Positions 26,249 to 34,671 of a DNA stretch of 64,000 bases are shown here, one piece after another. Position 1 is the first letter of the stretch; each line of letters opens with the position of its first letter. Position numbers and translations under genes: made by a program. The stretch is from Nitrospira sp. Lineage in GTDB: Bacteria; Nitrospirota; Nitrospiria; Nitrospirales; Nitrospiraceae. The notes below the pieces were generated by a model. The model searched no databases, had not been told where the DNA came from, and was given only the letters and a program-made list of their open reading frames with translations. The stretch spans positions 221,104-285,103 of the forward strand of contig JACOEM010000005.1 in NCBI GenBank assembly GCA_024998565.1, written 5' to 3'.

Positions 26249-26647
26249 TCACGTGCCCTGTTCCCAACTCTTAAAGTCCTTCAGTTGTTCAGCGATGCTG
26301 TTCAACACCCAGGCAATCACCGCCGCATCATCCGCATAACCGACCACAGGAATGAAGTCCGGGATCACATCGAGCGGACTGATGAGATACAGAATCGCCG
26401 CCACGATGGTGACGAGCTTGTGAACCGAAAAGCCGGTATAGGCTCCGCTTACGGACGCTTTCAGTAGCCGCACCAACAATTGAAGGTCGTTCAACAGCTT
26501 GCCACCGCGACCCTGCGCAATCGAAACCGCCGCGGCCAAGAGATGACGAAGCCGCTCTTTGTCCCTGAGATACTCCGCCGCCGTCTGTGTAAACCCTCGA
26601 AACATGGTCAACGCCTTCAGGAGCATTGCTGGAGTCATCGGCTTCAT
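26249..26647 (-). CDS. YkvA/DUF1232-family membrane protein
   Basis: 132 residues, ATG at 26647 with GGGAGGAC upstream. A charged helical first half precedes a hydrophobic segment with the DUF1232 core I-S-P-L-D-V-I-P-D-F-I-P-V-V-G-Y-A-D-D-A-A-V. Members are small membrane proteins of unknown function. Confidence 0.8.
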   Translation of the reverse strand: MKPMTPAMLLKALTMFRGFTQTAAEYLRDKERLRHLLAAAVSIAQGRGGKLLNDLQLLVRLLKASVSGAYTGFSVHKLVTIVAAILYLISPLDVIPDFIPVVGYADDAAVIAWVLNSIAEQLKDFKSWEQGT

Positions 26648-27080
26648 GAAGTCCTCCCTGAGGGGTGAACATTGCCACGGCACACCATCACGATCGAGGA
26701 TAACAGGCAGTCCGTGAAGGATCAATTAGGGCGGCGGGCGAAACACAGGATCAAACCATCAGCGGCGTGGTGGGGACGGAGAGTCAGAGGCTAGCGATGC
26801 GTGAAGCGAAAAGACTAACGGTGAACAAGCCGAAGGCACCGAGGTGTGGGGCTCACGGGAAGGATAGACTCCCGTCAGGTCAGAATGTTTGATTGCAAGA
26901 CCTGACCCTATTTTAGGCCTTCAAATGACCTGCCATGACCTCAGCAATGAAACCATTCCTGACACCAATTCCGCGGTGGCTTGAACTGCCTCCATTTTGG
27001 AAACAGTTGAGATTCGCCTTGTTTTCCACAGGCAAGGGTGGTGTTGCCGACGTTAAAAGGGAAAAAGTGCTGGAGCCATC
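26648..27080. other. Gene-poor stretch between the YkvA-like gene and hsdR
   Basis: 433 bp with no supported coding frame. It holds repeat copy F (26891-26909) preceded by CCCGTCAGGTCAGAATG, which is the inverted form of a motif near copy D (23041). A stretch at 26797-26826 loosely resembles the ACGTTTCAC repeat family of the island to the right. This is the left edge of the restriction island. Confidence 0.5.
26891..26909 (+). repeat. Dispersed RAYT-end repeat, copy F
   Basis: GATTGCAAGACCTGACCCT, one mismatch from the consensus, followed by ATTTTAGG. Same orientation as copies D and E. Confidence 0.8.
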
Positions 27081-29831
27081 CTATATCCTCGCCTGGATCT
27101 GAGGCTGATATAAGTATTTCTGGAACCCAGCGAATACCTGCCCGATCTCTTCCGGCTTTCCCAGGTCAGCCACGGCGTCGGCGATGGAGTTGTGGTACTT
27201 GAGGCGCAGCAGCGGAGTCAGCTTCTCCTGTTCGAGTTCCTCCACACCGACCGTGACATAATGCGACAGCACGAAGTCGAGGAACACCTGCTGCTTGTTG
27301 TTGAAGTGATGACTGATTTCAACTTTGGCCTTCGAAGCCCGATGTTCGCGACTCAGCGGCGGCAGCGCATAGGCCACGTGCGCCAGCACATCGAAGAGGT
27401 CGCTTTTTTCGGCGTCGATAATCTTCTGCATCTCCGCCATCTGCTGCTTGCCGAAACCTTTCTCGGCCAACCGCTCCAGGAGTTTGGCTCGCGTGTCCGG
27501 CAGGCTCCACAAGGCGCGCAGTTCCGCTTCGTCTTTGAAAAACTCAGGCAGCTTGCCGAAGAGCAGTTCCATAAATTGCTGGGCCGACATCGGCGTGCCG
27601 TCAGGGTGCCAGAAGGACGTGACCATCATGTGCTGAATCGTCCTCGCCTTGCCATCGGCCAACTTCACTATGATCTTTTGTCGTTTGGCGTATTCGGCAG
27701 GCTTTTCGCGCACCCTGTCGGGCAGGAGATCCGGTCGCGGCGGGAAAGGGGCAGGCTTCGGTTCCGGCTCCAGCGGCTCCCCGTCCCACTCCGGATCACT
27801 AAAATGGTGGTGTGCCTTCACGAAGTCGTAGATCGTGAAGTAGTCCTTGCCGTCATAGAGCCTGGTACCGCGCCCGATGATCTGTTTGAACTCGATCATG
27901 GAGTTGATCGGGCGCATCAACACGATATTCCGAATGTTCCGGGCATCCACGCCGGTGGAAAGCTTCTGTGATGTCGTCAGGATCGTCGGAATGGTCTTCT
28001 CGTTGTCCTGAAAGTCCCGGAGATGTTGCTCGCCGAGTTCCCCGTCGTTGGCCGTCACCCGTTGGCAATAGTTCGGGTCGGCGACTGACTTCATTTGGTT
28101 GATCAGATCACGCACTGCGAGTGCATGGTCCTGGATGGCGCAGAAGACCAGCGTCTTCTCTTGCTGAATGATCAGGTCCATGAAGAGCTTTACCCGGTGC
28201 GCTTCGCGTTCCTTGATCTCGATGATCCTGTTAAAGTCCAGCTCGGTATAACGCTTGCCGGATTCGATCTCCCCTTCGATCAACTTGTCATCGGGCGTAT
28301 AGACATAGTCGTCGAGCGTCGTGGTAATTTGCTTCACCTTGAAGGGTGTGAGAAACCCGTCGTTGATACCGTCTTTCAGCGAGTAGATATAGACCGGCTC
28401 CCCGAAATAGGCATAGGTATCCACGTTGTCTTTGCGTTTGGGGGTGGCAGTCAGGCCGAGTTGTACCGCCGGGGCAAAGTAGTTGAGGATGTCCCGCCAG
28501 TTGCTTTCATCATTGGCCCCGCCGCGATGGCACTCATCGATGACGATGAAGTCGAAAAAGTCCGGCGGGTACTCGCCGAACGCTTCGACAGGCTCATCGA
28601 CCGAGGTATCAGCGCCCCAGGTGCCAGGGACAGATCTGCTTTGTGATAAACGTGGCAACCGATGATTGTTTCCGGCGATCAAGGCAATTTTCTTTGCCCG
28701 GCTCCAGCCTTGCACCTGTTTTTCCCCGGCAAATGCCTCGTCAATGCGGTCGAAGGTCTCGTAATAGATGAGTTTTACAGGGCTGCGTGCTGCCGTGTGC
28801 CTTGCGCCTTCTTGATCATTATGTTGCTGCAGGCGAGTTCGCAGGTTTGTAGTGCTCCCCGTATAAAAGCTCCCATCTGAGCATTCGAGGATATACATGT
28901 AGCCAACGGCATTCGTGATCTCAGATATCTCATTAAAACTGGAGTTCATGTTAGCCCGAGTCCCAGAAGCAGAATCTATCGATAGATCGGTGGCTGAGCC
29001 TGCCGAAGCCCCGGTGGTTGAGCTCGTCGAAACCATAAAGGTCTGGAAGATGGTAAAGAACAGGCTGCCGTTCTTCGGCACCTTGCCCTTCTTGCGGATG
29101 TCGTCCGGCTCGATTCGCACCAACGCATCCTCAGGGAAGGCCGAGAACGCGTTGTATGCCTGATCAGCGAGAATGTTCCGGTCGGCGAGAAACAAAATGC
29201 GCGGGCGGCGCAAGGGCTCGCGGCTTAGGTTCCATCGGCTATGGAATAGTTTCCAGGCAATCTGGAAGGCGATGAAGGTCTTGCCCGTGCCGGTAGCCAG
29301 GGTGAGCAGGATACGGGGTTTGCCTGCTGCGATGGCTTCCAGCACCCGTTCCACCGCGATGTCCTGGTAGTAGCGGCCTTGAAAGTACCCGCCTTTGTCT
29401 TCGAACGGGACGGTGGCGAAACGGTCATGCCAGGCGTTCTGTTTGGCGAAGGTGCGGTTCCAAAGTTCGTCCGGTCCTGGATAGTGCGGCACCTCCCCCT
29501 CGGTGCCATTGTCCATGTCGATGCCGTAGATGCCCTGGCCGTTGGTGGCGTAGGCAAAACGGATGGCAATCTTCCCGGCGTACTGCTTGGCTTGCGCCAC
29601 ACCTTCCGTCAGTTCCTCATCCCAGGCTTTGGCTTCGATGACGGCCAGTTTATGGTTGCGATAGACGAGGACGTAATCCGCTATCAGCGGCTTCGCACGC
29701 CGCCCCAATCCCTCGATGCGACCCAAAGTGATGGGATATTCGCGCAGAACGCGGCTGCCCTCGACCACGCCCCATCCCGCCGCCTTCAGCGCAGGATCGA
29801 CATGTTCAGCGCGGGTCTCCGCTTCGTTCAC
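27081..29831 (-). CDS. hsdR: Type I restriction enzyme R subunit (EcoEI-like) with inserted GIY-YIG domain
   Basis: 916 residues. N-terminal PD-(D/E)xK nuclease (A-D-Y-V-L-V-Y ... A-V-I-E-A-K, Asp52, Glu66, Lys68), helicase with Walker A A-T-G-T-G-K-T (179-185), D-E-C-H (432-435), a second RecA domain, and a C-terminal domain of EcoEI type. Normally motif Ia (F-F-T-I-F-Q-T-F-M) runs almost directly to Y-P-P-D-F-F-D-F-I-V-I-D-E-C-H; here about 150 residues (267-417) intervene in frame, containing a GIY-YIG nuclease (Y-M-Y-I-L ... Y323-T-G ... R331 ... E370). Without it the protein would be about 765 residues. HsdR translocates and cuts unmethylated DNA with HsdM and HsdS. Last gene of the operon, 1 bp after the RhuM-Fic gene. 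Confidence 0.9.
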   Translation of the reverse strand: MNEAETRAEHVDPALKAAGWGVVEGSRVLREYPITLGRIEGLGRRAKPLIADYVLVYRNHKLAVIEAKAWDEELTEGVAQAKQYAGKIAIRFAYATNGQGIYGIDMDNGTEGEVPHYPGPDELWNRTFAKQNAWHDRFATVPFEDKGGYFQGRYYQDIAVERVLEAIAAGKPRILLTLATGTGKTFIAFQIAWKLFHSRWNLSREPLRRPRILFLADRNILADQAYNAFSAFPEDALVRIEPDDIRKKGKVPKNGSLFFTIFQTFMVSTSSTTGASAGSATDLSIDSASGTRANMNSSFNEISEITNAVGYMYILECSDGSFYTGSTTNLRTRLQQHNDQEGARHTAARSPVKLIYYETFDRIDEAFAGEKQVQGWSRAKKIALIAGNNHRLPRLSQSRSVPGTWGADTSVDEPVEAFGEYPPDFFDFIVIDECHRGGANDESNWRDILNYFAPAVQLGLTATPKRKDNVDTYAYFGEPVYIYSLKDGINDGFLTPFKVKQITTTLDDYVYTPDDKLIEGEIESGKRYTELDFNRIIEIKEREAHRVKLFMDLIIQQEKTLVFCAIQDHALAVRDLINQMKSVADPNYCQRVTANDGELGEQHLRDFQDNEKTIPTILTTSQKLSTGVDARNIRNIVLMRPINSMIEFKQIIGRGTRLYDGKDYFTIYDFVKAHHHFSDPEWDGEPLEPEPKPAPFPPRPDLLPDRVREKPAEYAKRQKIIVKLADGKARTIQHMMVTSFWHPDGTPMSAQQFMELLFGKLPEFFKDEAELRALWSLPDTRAKLLERLAEKGFGKQQMAEMQKIIDAEKSDLFDVLAHVAYALPPLSREHRASKAKVEISHHFNNKQQVFLDFVLSHYVTVGVEELEQEKLTPLLRLKYHNSIADAVADLGKPEEIGQVFAGFQKYLYQPQIQARI
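28582..29033 (-). mobile_element. In-frame insert in hsdR: GIY-YIG nuclease flanked by short inverted repeats
   Basis: On the hsdR sense strand the insert begins TTCGACGAGCTCAACCACCG and ends with the inverted partner (sense ...CGGTCGATGAGCCTGTCGAA); the ends match at about 18 of 23 positions. A second unit, CTTCGGCAGGCTCAGCCACC, lies just inside the left end. Between them is a complete small GIY-YIG domain (28677-28904) of the UPF0213-like kind with its own internal ATG (at about 28952). The insert length is a multiple of three, so hsdR stays open. Confidence 0.75.
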
Positions 29832-29832
29832 T

Positions 29833-30831
29833 TCAGGCTCCCTGGGCCAGCATATTCATGATCAGACGGATCATCGTGTCTTTGTGCGCGGGATCTGACT
29901 CCGCCACCAATAGGGCCAGCGCCGCCAAGCCAATATCGTTGATGACCGGTTGCCCGGTGCGATCCAGCAGGCGGCCATTGCGATTCAGGAAATCGACGAA
30001 TAGAAAGGCACCGCTCCGTTTGTTGCCGTCGGCGAACGGGTGGTTCTTGATGACGAAATACAATAGATGCGCGGCCTTGGCCTCCACGCTTGGGTAAGCA
30101 GGCTCGCCGAACACGCTCTGATCCAGATTCCCCAACAACGCCTCAAAGGCCTCTTGCCGTTCCTGCGCAAAAAGCATGGACGCTTCCCCGCGGGCGATCA
30201 GGTCGGCCTTGAGTCCGGCCAGCGCCGCACGAGCGTCATCTAACGTGGGAAGTGTTCCCCCTGCTGTCGTTGGGGGTTCGGTCAGTAGCCCTTCGTCGTA
30301 GCGCTGCAGCAGCACAAAGGTCTGCGCATAGCGGGTGACGATATCCACCAGCCCGCGTCCCATATCCGCTTGAAGCTCAGGGCTGCGCGCGGCCTTGCGC
30401 ACCAGTTGGAGGGCCGCTTCCAGTTCGCGGGCGTTGGCCTCGAATCGCTGGCGATTGAGGGTATAGCCTTGGGTGAGGTGCTCGCGCAGGATGCGGGTGG
30501 CCCATTGGCGGAACAGCACCGCTCGTTTGGAATTGACGCGATACCCTACTGAGATCACGGCATCCAGATTGTAGTGCTTGAGGGTCCGTTGCACTCGCCG
30601 GTTGCCTTCGTTTTGAACTGCTAAGAAATCCTTAGCAGTTGCCACTTCTCCTAACTCCTTGTCCTGGAAGATGTTTTTAAGGTGCATTAAGACGTTTTCA
30701 GGTGTGGTGTCAAACAGGGTACTCATCTGACGTTGCGTCAACCAGACCGTATCCCCCTGGACATCTAACCGTACCTCAACCGGCCGATCGGCTTCCTGAA
30801 AAATCACGAGGTTCGTCTGCAAATCTTCCAT
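29833..30831 (-). CDS. RhuM-Fic fusion protein
   Basis: 332 residues from the ATG at 30831 (a GTG directly precedes it). N-terminal RhuM/virulence-associated domain (V-W-L-T-Q-R-Q-M-S-T-L-F, then V-G-Y-R-V-N-S-K-R-A-V-L-F-R-Q-W-A-T) and C-terminal Fic domain with the intact catalytic motif H-P-F-A-D-G-N-K-R (264-272), which in Fic enzymes transfers AMP or another nucleotide moiety to proteins. It sits between hsdS and hsdR, co-directional, spacing 22 and 1 bp. Such accessory genes are often seen inside type I operons; the target is unknown. Confidence 0.85.
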   Translation of the reverse strand: MEDLQTNLVIFQEADRPVEVRLDVQGDTVWLTQRQMSTLFDTTPENVLMHLKNIFQDKELGEVATAKDFLAVQNEGNRRVQRTLKHYNLDAVISVGYRVNSKRAVLFRQWATRILREHLTQGYTLNRQRFEANARELEAALQLVRKAARSPELQADMGRGLVDIVTRYAQTFVLLQRYDEGLLTEPPTTAGGTLPTLDDARAALAGLKADLIARGEASMLFAQERQEAFEALLGNLDQSVFGEPAYPSVEAKAAHLLYFVIKNHPFADGNKRSGAFLFVDFLNRNGRLLDRTGQPVINDIGLAALALLVAESDPAHKDTMIRLIMNMLAQGA

Positions 30832-30853
30832 CACGACTCCATGAAACTCATCA

Positions 30854-31987
30854 TCAGAGCTCTCCGCTGAAGGCCTGATGCAGCAGCGACTTCTTCAACT
30901 CATCCAGCGCAGCGAGCTTTTGTTGATAGATGGATGAGAGGCGTTGGGTTTCGGCGGCGAGAGAGTCCAGGTCATCCGCAAGTTGCTTCTGCGTCTTCAA
31001 ATCGGGAAGCCAGAACTTAAACTCGAAGAGATGCTCCCGATTCACCTTCGGCATTCCAGCACGAGCCGAGCCTTGAATCGCGTAGTCAGTGAAATCTTTG
31101 TTCAGAAGAAGATGAAAGAGGTAGTCGCGAGTAATTTGATCCGGAATGGGCGCGAGCGGATACATATCAGCACTACAAAGGCCTCTAAAATCAGGCCGTG
31201 CCACCTTCATGAGGTAAGGACGAATTTTGCTGTAGAGCACCATTTTTTCATCGAAGATAAATTTACCGGATATGAGCGCTTCTTTCCGAGCGGTCTTGAG
31301 GTCAATGAACACTCCGGTCTGTGATTCGATGTTTCCTGCACCGACGTGGATCAGATCGAGGAACTCCTTTTTCCGAGGATCAACGAGCACCGACGTTATT
31401 GCGCAAACGTCGCGCAGCTTCTTCTCCACCCACCCATTCCCCCGCTGAGTGAAGACGGATTGCAGATGGCTTTCGAAGAGGGCGCGGGCGTTGTGGAGGT
31501 TCTTTTCGGCGTTGGCTTTGGCGATGGCGATGCCCTCAAACGCTTCGTCGAGAATGCCGACGATCCGCTGCTGTTCGGAGAGCGAGGGGAGCGGTATTGG
31601 AATTGAGTTCAGCGCCTGCTGATTCAACTTTGGTTGCGCCGCCCCTGTCACGTATTCATCGAGCGGAATGCTGTCCAGGTAGAGCTCAACGAATCGCTGG
31701 GTTGTCATGTCGTCGAATTTCAGTATATGGGCGTGATTATTGACCCAGTATTTTCCTGATGCCGGAAACGCAATGGGCGTCGACCGCGCAAGCAAATTTG
31801 CGCCATCCTCCGACACAAGCAACGTATCGCCTTCAAAGATATAATCCGTCACATAATCTACGATCCCGGATGCGCCATAGTAGGGATACTTACCGCTAAC
31901 GCGAGCGGACTTAGTGATGGGTATGCGCTTGCTGTCCAGATTTAATGCGATCTGGTCCAGAGTCTTCATTTGCCAGCCGCCCTTCAT
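30854..31987 (-). CDS. hsdS: Type I restriction enzyme specificity subunit
   Basis: 377 residues. Two target-recognition domains, each followed by a conserved helical spacer: first L-P-S-L-S-E-Q-Q-R-I-V-G-I-L-D-E-A-F near 140-160, second L-K-T-Q-K-Q-L-A-D-D-L near the C-terminus, ending in L-L-H-Q-A-F-S-G-E-L. It sets the bipartite DNA site of the methylase and nuclease. The start overlaps the hsdM stop as ATGA (31984-31987), indicating coupled translation. The site cannot be predicted from sequence alone. Confidence 0.92.
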   Translation of the reverse strand: MKGGWQMKTLDQIALNLDSKRIPITKSARVSGKYPYYGASGIVDYVTDYIFEGDTLLVSEDGANLLARSTPIAFPASGKYWVNNHAHILKFDDMTTQRFVELYLDSIPLDEYVTGAAQPKLNQQALNSIPIPLPSLSEQQRIVGILDEAFEGIAIAKANAEKNLHNARALFESHLQSVFTQRGNGWVEKKLRDVCAITSVLVDPRKKEFLDLIHVGAGNIESQTGVFIDLKTARKEALISGKFIFDEKMVLYSKIRPYLMKVARPDFRGLCSADMYPLAPIPDQITRDYLFHLLLNKDFTDYAIQGSARAGMPKVNREHLFEFKFWLPDLKTQKQLADDLDSLAAETQRLSSIYQQKLAALDELKKSLLHQAFSGEL

Positions 31988-33453
31988 ATCAACGCCTTGA
32001 TGGCCCCCAACACCTCCGCGCTCTCCGCATCAAGCGCGGCGATTTCGTCCATGATCTCCTGCGGGCTGCGGTGCGTCACCACCTCGCCACCGTTCGGATT
32101 CTTCACGGAGAGATCAAAGGTCGTTTGATCGATGGTTTTGGCATCTACCGCCCAGGACTTCGGCGATTCGGCTGATGTCTTTTGAAGCTTGATGAATTCC
32201 TTGAGATCGTCGTCATTCAGCGGGTTGGTCTTGCCGAGGCTGCGGCCCGGATCGAGCTGGTAGTACCAGACCTTCCTCGTCGGCGCGCCCTTCTCGAAGA
32301 ATAAGACCACGGTCTTCACGCCTGCGCCTTGGAACGTGCCGCCGGGGCAATCGAGCACCGTATGTAGGTTGCAGCTTTCCAGTAGCAGTTTGCGCAGGCT
32401 CACGGAAGCGTTGTCGGTATTAGACAGGAAGGTGTTCTTGATGACCACGCCTCCGCGCCCGCCCGCCTTGAGCATCTTGATGAAGTGTTGGAGAAACAGG
32501 AACGCCGTCTCGCCGGTGCGGATAGGAAAGTTCTGCTGCACTTCCTTCCGCTCTTTGCCGCCGAAAGGTGGATTGGCCAGCACGATGTCGTAGCGGTCCT
32601 TCTCCTGAATGTCGGCGAGGTTTTCGGTGAGCGTGTTGGTATGGATGATATTCGGCGCCTCGATGCCATGCAGGATCATGTTCATGATCGCCATGACATA
32701 GGCGAGCGACTTCTTTTCTTTGCCGTAGAAGGTGCGGGTCTGAAGCGTGGTAAGGTCTTTCGTCGTGAGGTTGCCCTTGCCCTTCAGATAATCGAAGGCT
32801 TCACACAAGAACCCCGCCGACCCGCAGGCCCCGTCGTAAATCCTCTCGCCGATCTTGGGCTTGACCACCTGCACCATGGCGCGAATGAGCGGACGCGGGG
32901 TGTAATACTCGCCGCCGTTGCGCCCGGCATTGCCCATGTTCTTGATCTTGGCTTCATAGAGGTGCGAGAGCTCGTGCTTCTCGGACTGGGAACGGAAGCG
33001 CAGTTCGTCGATGTGGTCGATGATCTCACGCAGGTTGTACCCGCTTCGAATCCTGTTCTTGATCTCGCCGAAGATTTCCCCGATTTTGTATTCGATGGTA
33101 TTCGGCCCGCTGGCCTTCTGCTTGAAACTGTGCAGATAGGGAAAGAGTTTCAGGGTGACGAACTCGCTGAGATCACTGCCGGTCATGGCCTTATTGTGAT
33201 CGATCACTCGCCCGGTCCCTGAGCTCTGTCGAAGGGTTGGCGCGGCCCAGCTTTCCCACCGGTAGTCTTTGTCCAGGATGAAGCTGTAACGCTTGCCCTC
33301 CAGCTTGGCTTCGTCTGCCCTGTCCTGCTCCAGCCCATCGAGGTACTTGAGGAACAACAGCCAGGAGGTCTGTTCGGTATAGTCCAGCTCGGTGGTACAA
33401 CCGGCTTCCTTTCTGAGTACGTCGTCGATATTTCTAAAGGCTTGTTCGAACAT
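31984..33453 (-). CDS. hsdM: Type I restriction enzyme methylase subunit
   Basis: 489 residues. N-terminal HsdM helical domain, then N6-adenine methylase core: SAM motif D-G-A-C-G-S-A-G-F (207-215) and catalytic N-P-P-F (294-297). It protects host DNA by adenine methylation at the HsdS-defined site. Residues about 72-83 (P-T-L-R-Q-S-S-G-T-G-R-V) between W-E-S-W-A-A and I-D-H-N-K are unlike usual HsdM and are encoded by a short repeat of the same family that flanks the hsdR insert. First gene of the operon. Confidence 0.93.
   Translation of the reverse strand: MFEQAFRNIDDVLRKEAGCTTELDYTEQTSWLLFLKYLDGLEQDRADEAKLEGKRYSFILDKDYRWESWAAPTLRQSSGTGRVIDHNKAMTGSDLSEFVTLKLFPYLHSFKQKASGPNTIEYKIGEIFGEIKNRIRSGYNLREIIDHIDELRFRSQSEKHELSHLYEAKIKNMGNAGRNGGEYYTPRPLIRAMVQVVKPKIGERIYDGACGSAGFLCEAFDYLKGKGNLTTKDLTTLQTRTFYGKEKKSLAYVMAIMNMILHGIEAPNIIHTNTLTENLADIQEKDRYDIVLANPPFGGKERKEVQQNFPIRTGETAFLFLQHFIKMLKAGGRGGVVIKNTFLSNTDNASVSLRKLLLESCNLHTVLDCPGGTFQGAGVKTVVLFFEKGAPTRKVWYYQLDPGRSLGKTNPLNDDDLKEFIKLQKTSAESPKSWAVDAKTIDQTTFDLSVKNPNGGEVVTHRSPQEIMDEIAALDAESAEVLGAIKALI
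33208..33240 (-). repeat. Short repeat inserted in frame in hsdM
   Basis: On the sense strand it reads CCCTTCGACAGAGCTCAGGG then ACCGGG, matching the TTCGACAGGCTCA-type ends of the hsdR insert. It adds about 10 residues without breaking the frame. Confidence 0.55.
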
Positions 33454-33714
33454 GCAGCTTCATTCCCCCAGACACAAGTCGTGCAGTTTGCGCCGCAGGA
33501 TACTCTTTCCCGCGCCTTAATTCACTCGCGTTTTTACCGGCAACAGCGGCTGGTGGGTGTCTAGGGGACTGGGGATCGAGGGGGGCGTGAAACGTCAACG
33601 GTGAAACGTGAGGCGTACAACGCAGACCAGGAAGCGCAATGAGGTAAAACGTATTCCCGAAGAGTCGTCACTCGATGAAAGAACTGTGCTGGCTGACGGC
33701 AAACGGAAGAGGGG

Positions 33715-34026
33715 TTACGCCGCCGTTTTCTTAACCCGAACCTCCGCCCGATGCCCGGTGGCCGCCAGAACGCGGATGAGCACATCGGTCGACACTCCTC
33801 CGGTATTCCCATTCGCAATAGCCGTGACACGGGTCCGCGACGTCCCCGCGCGCTTTGCGATTTCCGCATGCGTGAGCGACCCGGCCTCGATAATGCTGAC
33901 AAGGGAGACGGTGAGGTCGGATCGAAACTCCATCTCGGCCGTATCGGCCACTGAGAGGCCCAATGCGCGGCCGAGGTCCTCTGCGGATCGAACAGTCACC
34001 CGCTTGCCTGTTTTAGCTGTCGCCAT
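33715..34026 (-). CDS. HigA-like antitoxin with Xre HTH
   Basis: 103 residues: helix-turn-helix L-T-H-A-E-I-A-K-R-A-G-T-S-R-T-R-V-T-A-I in the second half, a Lys-rich C-terminus. Its start lies inside the 3' end of the toxin gene (14-bp overlap), the toxin-first order typical of HigBA. It should bind the toxin and repress the operon. Confidence 0.8.
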   Translation of the reverse strand: MATAKTGKRVTVRSAEDLGRALGLSVADTAEMEFRSDLTVSLVSIIEAGSLTHAEIAKRAGTSRTRVTAIANGNTGGVSTDVLIRVLAATGHRAEVRVKKTAA

Positions 34027-34345
34027 GTAACACCTCCTTCAATCGCTGTCGGCCTGTGATCAACTCGCGCTTGGGAGTCTTCTGCGTCTTCTTCTGAAAT
34101 GCATGAAACACCACGATTGCGTCAGCCAGCTTGACATAGTAGAACACTCGCATCGTAGTGGATGGCCCCGTTACTCGCAGCTCATGTGCCCCCGACGCTA
34201 TTACCTGCATCGGTCTACTCAGGGGCATGCCCAGCTGCAGACCCTTTTGAAGGTCCCGGAGAGCTTCTCCGATCTCCCGCCGGATGGCAGGATCCTCATC
34301 ACGGATATACTCCAACGCCTTCGGATGAAAGACGATCGACTTCAC
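34013..34345 (-). CDS. HigB/RelE-like (phage Gp49-type) toxin
   Basis: 110 residues with the RelE-fold pattern: A-L-E-Y-I-R, E-L-R-V-T-G-P-S-T-T-M-R-V-F-Y-Y-V, and F-H-A-F-Q-K-K-T-Q-K-T-P, the Gp49-like C-terminal strand and basic patch that cut ribosome-bound mRNA in family members. The first gene of a two-gene unit with the antitoxin. Both genes look intact. Confidence 0.82.
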   Translation of the reverse strand: MKSIVFHPKALEYIRDEDPAIRREIGEALRDLQKGLQLGMPLSRPMQVIASGAHELRVTGPSTTMRVFYYVKLADAIVVFHAFQKKTQKTPKRELITGRQRLKEVLHGDS

Positions 34346-34671
34346 GCTTCCCAGTATGTCCTAAATCCGAGACATTCGCAAGCGGCCTTCGGGATAGCGA
34401 CCAAGGGCGCATGTAAGGACTCAGGCACAACACGCGGCACCATGAAACGACGCTCGTCGTTCGTGAAGCGTATCTCGCTGGGGGACAGGATGCCGTGAAA
34501 GGTGAAACGTGAGGCGTAAAACGTAGATCGGGAAATGTAAGACATACGACGTAAAATACGAGGGAAATAGAAACGTATGAGCGATAGCGGGAACAAAAAA
34601 GACTGAAGCTTGGGAACAGGCCTTGAACATGTTTGGCGTATACGAACGACGGGATGGGCAAGGCCGTAACG
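34346..34671. repeat. Gene-free stretch with ACGTTTCAC-type repeats
   Basis: 326 bp between the HigBA-like pair and the antitoxin pseudogene. From 34494 to about 34560 the sequence is a series of GTGAAACGT/GAGGCGTAAAACGT units, the same family as at 33585-33627, 36487-36519 and 36861-36990. No gene is supported. Confidence 0.6.

Noticed and set aside
28582..29033. Intein in HsdR
   Set aside because: The insert lacks splicing blocks (no N-terminal Cys/Ser block A or C-terminal His-Asn) and is a GIY-YIG domain only.
33561..34030. Long open frames on the plus strand across the HigBA-like genes
   Set aside because: They are antisense shadows of two genes with clear family motifs.
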